Notes under the pieces: generated by a model
Told to the model about the DNA's origin: nothing
The model's input: only the letters and a program-made list of their open reading frames with translations
Databases searched by the model: none
Position numbers and translations under genes: made by a program
NCBI RefSeq assembly: GCF_016862395.1
Contig: NZ_BOMW01000071.1
Coordinates: 1-47,857 of the forward strand
Reading direction: 5' to 3'
DNA from: Actinoplanes siamensis
GTDB lineage: Bacteria > Actinomycetota > Actinomycetes > Mycobacteriales > Micromonosporaceae
DNA: 47,857 bases
In this document: one piece after another, positions 43,146 to 47,857 of the stretch
Layout: every line of letters begins with the position of its first letter
Numbering within the stretch: the stretch's first letter is position 1

Positions 43146-44963
43146 ATGCAGGGCGACAACGGCGTGCGCTCAACCGGCACAAACATTGATCGTGGTGCGT
43201 GGGCTTCGGTGTTCACCGGTGAGCTCCTGAAAATGATCAAGTCGTCCTACCGGACGCAAGTCGCCTTCGTCGAGCACCTCGGCCAGGCATCACGGGATGA
43301 CCCGGGGGCGGCAAAACATGGGCGATACCCTCGTTTGACGAAACAGCAGCTGTCGAAGCGCCTGAAGAAGACCGTCCCCGATTGGCCGCTGGCCACCATG
43401 ATCATCAAATGCTGTACGCATAATGATCATTCAGCGGCCGCGGGCGAATTGGCGCGGATGGCCGGCATCTATGAGGCGGCGACCGGTGCCGCGCCCAAGG
43501 GCTATGCCGGCCCGCGGATCACGCCGGAGCCGCCGGCTTCGGCCAGGACAGCTGAGCTAGACCCCGGCGTCGTCCCACATCTGCGGGGCAGGCTTGCGGA
43601 CACCCAGGCGCAGCTGACCGCGTGCCGCAAAGACCTCGACACCCGCGACCAGCAGCTTCACGCGTACCGGGAAAGACTCTCCCTTCGCGACAGCGAGATC
43701 GAGGTCATCACTGCGGAGACCCGGAAGACGTCCTCATCGCTGGTGGCCGTCCAGCTCCGAAACGGCCAGTACGCCGCCCAGATCGAACGGCTGCGGGTAG
43801 AGCTGTCCGAGGTCACCGCGCGCTACCAGGATCAAGCAGCCCGCGCCCACGCACTCACGAGCCGCTATCGCGCCCTCTGGGAACGCTATGCGCTGCTGAA
43901 CATCTCCCGCGAGACAGGACCGGGCCACCCCGTATTGGCGGCCGGTGCCCTGGCGATCTATCCGCCGCACCTGGCACTGCCGGTCGACCCCGACGCACCG
44001 GCGCCACGGCGGGCCCTGGCGATCTACCTGAACACCTACCGGGAACTGGTCGAGCTCTCGCTGCCGGCCATCGCCAGCGCCTGCGGCCTCGACGTGCAGC
44101 ATGCCGAGGACATCCTTGCCGCCAGGACCGCGCCCTCACTGGACACGGCGATGACCATCGCTGTGGCCGTCACCGCTCCCGCGCCGACCGTCGCGCGACT
44201 ACACGCGACGATGCGCGACGACGAGTCGTGGAACGAGCGACCGGTCGCCTCGTCGCCGGTCTCGGAGTTCGATCAGATCGTCGCGTCCATGACCGAGCAG
44301 GAGACCGTCGCCGACACCGGCGACCGTCGCTTTCCCCCGGCTCTCCTCACCATGGCGGAAACCAAGCTGACGCGACGCGTCGCTCCGGTCTCTGTGGCCG
44401 TGCCAGAGCAGGCGACCGTCGCCGGCGACGGTCACCGCGACCGTCTGGATACGGGCGACGGCCAGCCGACACGAATTCGCTGGTCGCACGTCGCGGGCAA
44501 CACGATGATTGCCGTCGCCATCTGGGCGGGCATTCTGTGGGGCCTTTACTCGGCCCCGATCGAGCCGATGTCGCCGTCATCGATGCTCGTGCTCGCGGGC
44601 ATGTTGACCCTGATCGGCACGGGGCCGGCCTGGGGCGTGCCGGGAAACTCGCTGCTGGCACCGTTCCTGTTGCTGATGAAGGTGATCGGGCGGCGGTTCT
44701 ATCGCGGCCGGCACGTGCGTCCCGGCGGCAACCAGGAACGACCGGGCCTGGACACATATCGGGCCGCCATGGCTGTCCCCTACTCCGACCTGGCCCCATC
44801 AGGTTTCAGCATCGAGAACGATGCCTGCCGTAGGGCACGGAGGGAAACTTTCGACCGGTTGACCTTTCGCGCACCCGTGACCGCACCAGCGCCGGCCTAC
44901 TGGTCCGAGCCTGATCAAAGCGACGGGCCGTGGTCGATGTTGGGCTCGGGGTGGTCGCGGTAG
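43146..44963 (+). CDS. Membrane-anchored HTH/coiled-coil protein
   Basis: 605 aa, ATG 43146 with AGGAGAACGTGGG upstream. Residues ~20-110: HTH-like helical domain (YRTQVAFVEHLGQASRD...LTKQQLSKRLKKTVPDWPLA). Residues ~145-265: coiled coil (LRGRLADTQAQLTACRKDLD, LSEVTARYQDQAARAHALTS). Residues ~305-365: second HTH-like segment (LSLPAIASACGLDVQHAEDI). Residues ~470-520: two transmembrane helices. C-terminal ~85 residues basic. The combination suggests a membrane-tethered regulator. I know no named family. Confidence 0.65.
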   Translation: MQGDNGVRSTGTNIDRGAWASVFTGELLKMIKSSYRTQVAFVEHLGQASRDDPGAAKHGRYPRLTKQQLSKRLKKTVPDWPLATMIIKCCTHNDHSAAAGELARMAGIYEAATGAAPKGYAGPRITPEPPASARTAELDPGVVPHLRGRLADTQAQLTACRKDLDTRDQQLHAYRERLSLRDSEIEVITAETRKTSSSLVAVQLRNGQYAAQIERLRVELSEVTARYQDQAARAHALTSRYRALWERYALLNISRETGPGHPVLAAGALAIYPPHLALPVDPDAPAPRRALAIYLNTYRELVELSLPAIASACGLDVQHAEDILAARTAPSLDTAMTIAVAVTAPAPTVARLHATMRDDESWNERPVASSPVSEFDQIVASMTEQETVADTGDRRFPPALLTMAETKLTRRVAPVSVAVPEQATVAGDGHRDRLDTGDGQPTRIRWSHVAGNTMIAVAIWAGILWGLYSAPIEPMSPSSMLVLAGMLTLIGTGPAWGVPGNSLLAPFLLLMKVIGRRFYRGRHVRPGGNQERPGLDTYRAAMAVPYSDLAPSGFSIENDACRRARRETFDRLTFRAPVTAPAPAYWSEPDQSDGPWSMLGSGWSR

Positions 44964-45133
44964 TAGTCGTAGTCGGGTGAGGAGTAGCCGCGGCCCGGAT
45001 GCACGGTGCGGCCGCCGGCACCGGGCTGCTGCCATCCGAGCCGGGCCATCCGCTGGGCGGTCTGCTCGACAGCGCGGCCGAGTTCAGGCGAACGGACGAC
45101 GGGTTTGCGGCGGGCGCCTCGTAACGTGGCCGC

Positions 45134-45394
45134 ATGGGGAATCGGTGGTGGGTCGCCGTCCTGGTCATCATCGCGTTGGTCGTGGCTGGCCTGCTGTACG
45201 TGGCGAGGCCGGCGCGGGCCGCGTCGTTCCGTCAGCCGTCTCAGAGATCGCTTGCTCAGCGGGGCCGATGCTCTGTCTGTAGACGCCTCGTGGCCCTCAC
45301 CGCCGACGGGAGAGTTCCGCGGCACAACGGCACGATCCGTGCCTACACCCCGCCCGAGGAGTGCCCAGGGAGCGGACGCCACGAGAGCGTATAA
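45134..45394 (+). CDS. Small single-pass membrane protein with zinc-ribbon-like tail
   Basis: 86 aa, ATG 45134. Transmembrane helix ~5-25 (WWVAVLVIIALVVAGLLYVA). The soluble tail has CSVCRRLVALTADGRVPRHN and ECPGSGRH, i.e. CxxC...H...C...H spacing seen in small actinobacterial zinc-ribbon-like proteins. Function unknown. Weak ribosome site. Confidence 0.55.
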   Translation: MGNRWWVAVLVIIALVVAGLLYVARPARAASFRQPSQRSLAQRGRCSVCRRLVALTADGRVPRHNGTIRAYTPPEECPGSGRHESV

Positions 45395-45473
45395 GTGACG
45401 CCGTCCGGGGCCGACCACTGACAGCCTGGGCTCGCCTGCTCGATCGTGATGCATAGGTCTGCAGGAGGTGATC

Positions 45474-45543
45474 TTGTTGAGCGACAGGCTCGCGTCCTGA
45501 TCAACGACAAGATCGCATCCGACATGACGACAGGATCGTGTCC
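45474..45543 (-). repeat. Array of three 23-bp repeats (site C)
   Basis: On the minus strand: GGACACGATCCTGTCGTCAT (from 45543), GGATGCGATCTTGTCGTTGA (from 45520), GGACGCGAGCCTGTCGCTCA (from 45497): exact 23-bp period, consensus GGAyrCGAnCyTGTCG. The outermost unit ends CTCAACAAG, like CTCAACAG of site B. It lies ~150 bp before the serine-recombinase start, the place of a recombinase-binding site. Confidence 0.8.
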
Positions 45544-45695
45544 GTTAGCCGAACCTTCAACGGACAACCGCCCTTCTCACACAGTCGACACCGCGGATGG
45601 CGACCGACCAGCACTTCGACCCACCCCGCCTCGTCTCACATAGGGTGTCCGGTGATCTGTACGGTGAGCGGGGGTTATTCGTTACACTCCGCGCC

Positions 45696-46286
45696 ATGAC
45701 CCCCGGCATCTCGATCGGCTACGCCCGCTGTTCCACCGACAAACAGGACCTCGAAGCCAACCGGCAGATCCTGCTCGACCTCGGCGTACCCGAAGACCGG
45801 ATCTACCTCGACCGGGCATACTCCGGCACCACCCGCGCCCGGCCCGGCCTCGACCAGGCCCTCGCCGCCGTCCGCCCCGGCGACACCCTCGTCGTACCGA
45901 AACTCGACCGGCTCGCCCGGTCCGTACCCGACGCCCGGCAGATCGGCGACTCCCTCGCCACCCGCAACATCCGGCTGCAGCTCAGCACGATGGTCTACGA
46001 CCCGGCCGACCCGATGGGCAAGATGTTCTTCAACATCCTCGCCACCTTCGCCGAGTTCGAGGTCGACCTGCTGCGCATGCGCACCCGCGAGGGCATGGCG
46101 ATCGCCAAGGCCAAGGGCAAACTCAAGGGCCGGGCCCCGAAACTGTCCGCGCCCCGGCAGGCGCACCTGCGCAAGCTGCACGCCGCCGGCGAGCACACCA
46201 TCGCCGAACTGGCCGAGCTGTTCGAGGTCTCCCGGCCCACCGTCTACCGGGTCCTCGAACGTTCCCAGAACGCCACGACGGCATGA
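45696..46286 (+). CDS. Serine recombinase (resolvase/invertase)
   Basis: 196 aa, ATG 45696; longer frames lack family support. Resolvase domain with catalytic S13 (IGYARCSTDKQD), LVVPKLDRLARSVPDAR, then FNILATFAEFEVDLLRMRTR (helix E), and a C-terminal HTH (HTIAELAELFEVSRPTVYRVL). All catalytic elements are present, so probably active on the flanking 23-bp repeats. TTACACT at 45682-45688 could be a -10-like element. Overlaps the PAP2 gene by ATGA. Confidence 0.9.
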   Translation: MTPGISIGYARCSTDKQDLEANRQILLDLGVPEDRIYLDRAYSGTTRARPGLDQALAAVRPGDTLVVPKLDRLARSVPDARQIGDSLATRNIRLQLSTMVYDPADPMGKMFFNILATFAEFEVDLLRMRTREGMAIAKAKGKLKGRAPKLSAPRQAHLRKLHAAGEHTIAELAELFEVSRPTVYRVLERSQNATTA

Positions 46287-46993
46287 CGGCTGTGCTCACC
46301 AGCAGGACTGCGCGAGCAGCCAGTGCGGCAATCATGCTGGTCGCCATCACCGTCGGCCTCAAACTGCATGTCCTGACCAGGCTGGACACTGCCGTCACCG
46401 ACGTCTTCCCGCGCCACCGTGACCCGGCGTTCCCCTGGCCCGCACACGCCGGTTTCTCCCTGGGCCAGACGTGGGTCTTCCCAGCCGTCTCCGCCGTGCT
46501 GACGGTCATCCTTGCCCGCCGCCGACGCAGCTGGCGTCCATTGCTGGCCGTGGCAGCGGTGTGGCTGGCCCATTCCGCCGTCACCGGGGTCATGAAGGTC
46601 TGGGCTGCCCGGCAAGCCCCGGGGAGTGGCCAACCGGACCTCCGCACCGCCGCATGGGGCGACGCGATGAGCTACCCCTCGGGCCACATCGCGAACATCA
46701 TGGTCTTCACCGCCGTCATCGGTGCCCTGCTGACCGCCCTGACCGGTCAGCCGCACTGGCACACCCGGCTCCTGACCGTAGGAATCGCCAGCAGCACCAT
46801 CTGCGCCGCCTCCATGATCTACCTCGGCTACCACTGGACCACCGATGCGATAGCCGGATTCGCCCTCGGATGCCTCACCCGCATCGGCGTCGCGCTCGGG
46901 CTCACCACGGCGCTCGCCTCGCTTCGCGGCCCCGATGATTCCGCTCCCGCGCTCGGCAAGGCCCCGGCTGTCAGCTGCGGCGAATCCCACTGA
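46283..46993 (+). CDS. PAP2-family membrane phosphatase
   Basis: 236 aa. Six predicted membrane segments. The three phosphatase motifs are visible: KVWAARQAPG (motif 1, R instead of full RP), SYPSGHIAN (motif 2, catalytic H) and GYHWTTDAIAG (motif 3, H and D). Hydrolyses lipid phosphates or undecaprenyl pyrophosphate-like substrates at the membrane. Translationally coupled to the recombinase and followed directly by site B, so it travels as cargo. Confidence 0.85.
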   Translation: MTAVLTSRTARAASAAIMLVAITVGLKLHVLTRLDTAVTDVFPRHRDPAFPWPAHAGFSLGQTWVFPAVSAVLTVILARRRRSWRPLLAVAAVWLAHSAVTGVMKVWAARQAPGSGQPDLRTAAWGDAMSYPSGHIANIMVFTAVIGALLTALTGQPHWHTRLLTVGIASSTICAASMIYLGYHWTTDAIAGFALGCLTRIGVALGLTTALASLRGPDDSAPALGKAPAVSCGESH

Positions 46994-46999
46994 CAGCCC

Positions 47000-47046
47000 G
47001 GACACGATCTTGTCGTCGCTGAGGACACGATCCTGTCGCTCAACAG
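47000..47046 (+). repeat. Array of two 23-bp repeats (site B)
   Basis: GGACACGATCTTGTCG at 47000 and GGACACGATCCTGTCGCTCA at 47023; 23-bp period; inverted relative to site C. Starts 7 bp after the PAP2 stop codon. Confidence 0.8.
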
Positions 47047-47609
47047 GGCTACCGCTGGGGCACACGGAATTCGAGGGCAACGCCGGCGTTCTGCGCGCTA
47101 GTGCCGACCAGGTCGGCGGGGTGCAGCCGAGGTGAGCGTGCCCCCGCCGATCGAGAGGCAGCCGGCCGCCGAGGCCCTGGCCGTTGAGCCGAACGCCCCT
47201 GCTGCGGAGTTACCCGTCACCGGCGTCGGCGGCTGCGGTACGCGCGGATGGCTCCAGGTATACCGGCGTGTGGTGCCCCCGGTGCCCCCCACAGTGCGGC
47301 CTTCGACCACTCGGACTGTTTTCGAGATCGGAGCCAAGGCTGCGACACCCATATCAACGCGACACGAGCAAGTCGTAACACGTCAAAGTTATGTCTTTTC
47401 TTGCGCACGCGCGTGGCTGCCACTCCTGGCACGGTCAGTCTTTTGTTGACACTGTCCAGCCCTTCGTCGGACTGTCCGTCTTTTTCTAATACTACAGTAC
47501 CCCCCCCAATAGGCTCCAAGAATAAATTTGAGGGAACTCACACACGGTTTACCGCGCGGATTCCAATGTTGACCCGTTCGCTGCAATTACGATCCGAAAG
47601 GGCTGAGTA
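47047..47609. other. 560-bp gap, partly AT-rich
   Basis: No gene recognised. 47350-47600 is markedly less GC-rich than the rest of the window and includes a C8 run (47501-47510 area) and likely the promoter of the secreted-protein gene at 47610. Confidence 0.4.
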
Positions 47610-47857
47610 ATGACGATTTCGATAACCCGTATGGCGATCGGCGCTGGCATGGCGGTTGCCACCAGCATGGGTCTAGGTGTTGGTGCTGCATCAGCCGCTC
47701 CGCTTAGCGGGTCTGACACGGCAGGCCACGTTATGCCCACCAGCGAGAAGATCCTTCTCAAATGGTACGACACCAAAAAAGCGTGCAACACGGCGGGTAA
47801 AGATGGCGTGAGAAGCCACCAGTGGTATTCCGACGAATGGGTCTGCGAGCAGGGGGG
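47610..47857 (+). CDS. Secreted protein, 3' end beyond window
   Basis: At least 82 aa from ATG 47610 (GGGCTGAGTA upstream). Signal peptide 1-30 (MAIGAGMAVATSMGLGVGAA then SAAP cleavage). The mature part starts PLSGSDTAGHVMPTSEKILL and contains two Cys; small secreted proteins of this sort are common in actinomycetes. Partial, family unknown. Confidence 0.65.
   Translation, partial: MTISITRMAIGAGMAVATSMGLGVGAASAAPLSGSDTAGHVMPTSEKILLKWYDTKKACNTAGKDGVRSHQWYSDEWVCEQG

Larger units (their letters stand above)
45474..47046. mobile_element. Compact element: serine recombinase + PAP2 between inverted 23-bp arrays
   Basis: 1,573 bp with sites C (three units) and B (two units) as terminal inverted arrays, both ending in ...CCTGTCGCTCAACA outward. 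Inside are only two overlapping genes. The layout allows transposition, site-specific inversion of the pair, or resolution against the third site A at 30494. No target duplication was identified. Confidence 0.65.

Noticed and set aside
44915..45454. Minus-strand frame ending in DYDYYRDHPEPNIDHGPSL
   Set aside because: The end looks protein-like, but there is no start before it crosses the divergent gene at 45134, and it overlaps the 43146 gene's end; not enough to call.
1..47857. CRISPR arrays, tRNA or rRNA genes
   Set aside because: No regularly spaced long repeats other than the 23-bp recombinase-type arrays, and no cloverleaf or rRNA motifs noticed by eye.

Overview
High-GC DNA with long GTG/ATG-started genes, ATGA/GTGA start-stop overlaps and actinobacterial families (MmyB-type HTH regulators, SUKH proteins, secreted trypsin-like protease, Cys-rich flavoprotein beside ArsR). 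This suggests a filamentous actinomycete, probably of the Micromonosporaceae (Actinoplanes-like). No rRNA, tRNA or CRISPR array was seen. Much of the window is accessory DNA with many truncated or frameshifted genes.

Region 1 (1-13.3 kb) is a nested mobile-element scrapyard. Two copies of one three-gene module (tyrosine recombinase, small HTH protein, zinc-ribbon recombinase-like protein; genes overlapping by ATGA where visible) face each other: a decayed copy at 113-3074 (+) and an intact-looking copy at 9581-12644 (-). Between them a Tn554-like element (two large tyrosine recombinases, 4176-8527) has split an IS21 istA gene. Further istA and istB pieces lie at 4062-4175, 8528-8955 and 12786-12941. 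Each of the three recombinase modules is followed by one or two small convergent genes that look like orphan immunity proteins (TriTu-like?, unknown, Imm32-like, SUKH). I propose that these elements carry immunity-gene cargo.

Region 2 (13.5-19.3 kb): a divergent arsenic-type locus (MFS permease and Cys-rich flavoprotein facing ArsR, with palindromic operator candidates), followed by remnants of a GNAT acetyltransferase and a carboxylesterase, a protein with the LQRxxGN leader seen in contractile-injection-system cargo, and a serine-recombinase relic.

Region 3 (19.3-29.4 kb): ROK regulator; a tightly overlapping operon of an unknown protein, a MoxR ATPase and a vWA/metallopeptidase-like protein; a four-EF-hand protein; an aldo/keto reductase and a TetR gene truncated head-to-head; LysE exporter; glycosyltransferase relic; quinone oxidoreductase divergent from a TetR regulator.

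Region 4 (29.5-38.6 kb): secreted proteins (HNH nuclease, lipoprotein, trypsin-like protease and a separate secreted copy of the protease's pro-region), then regulator/oxidoreductase pairs (MmyB-type HTH with an SDR; LysR with an NADPH oxidoreductase and a broken SnoaL-like gene).

Region 5 (38.6-47.9 kb): unknown membrane proteins, an ISL3 relic, a large membrane-anchored HTH/coiled-coil protein, and a compact 1.57-kb element made of a serine recombinase and a PAP2 phosphatase bounded by inverted arrays of 23-bp repeats. A third, orphan array of the same repeats lies at 30494-30540. The window ends inside a secreted-protein gene.
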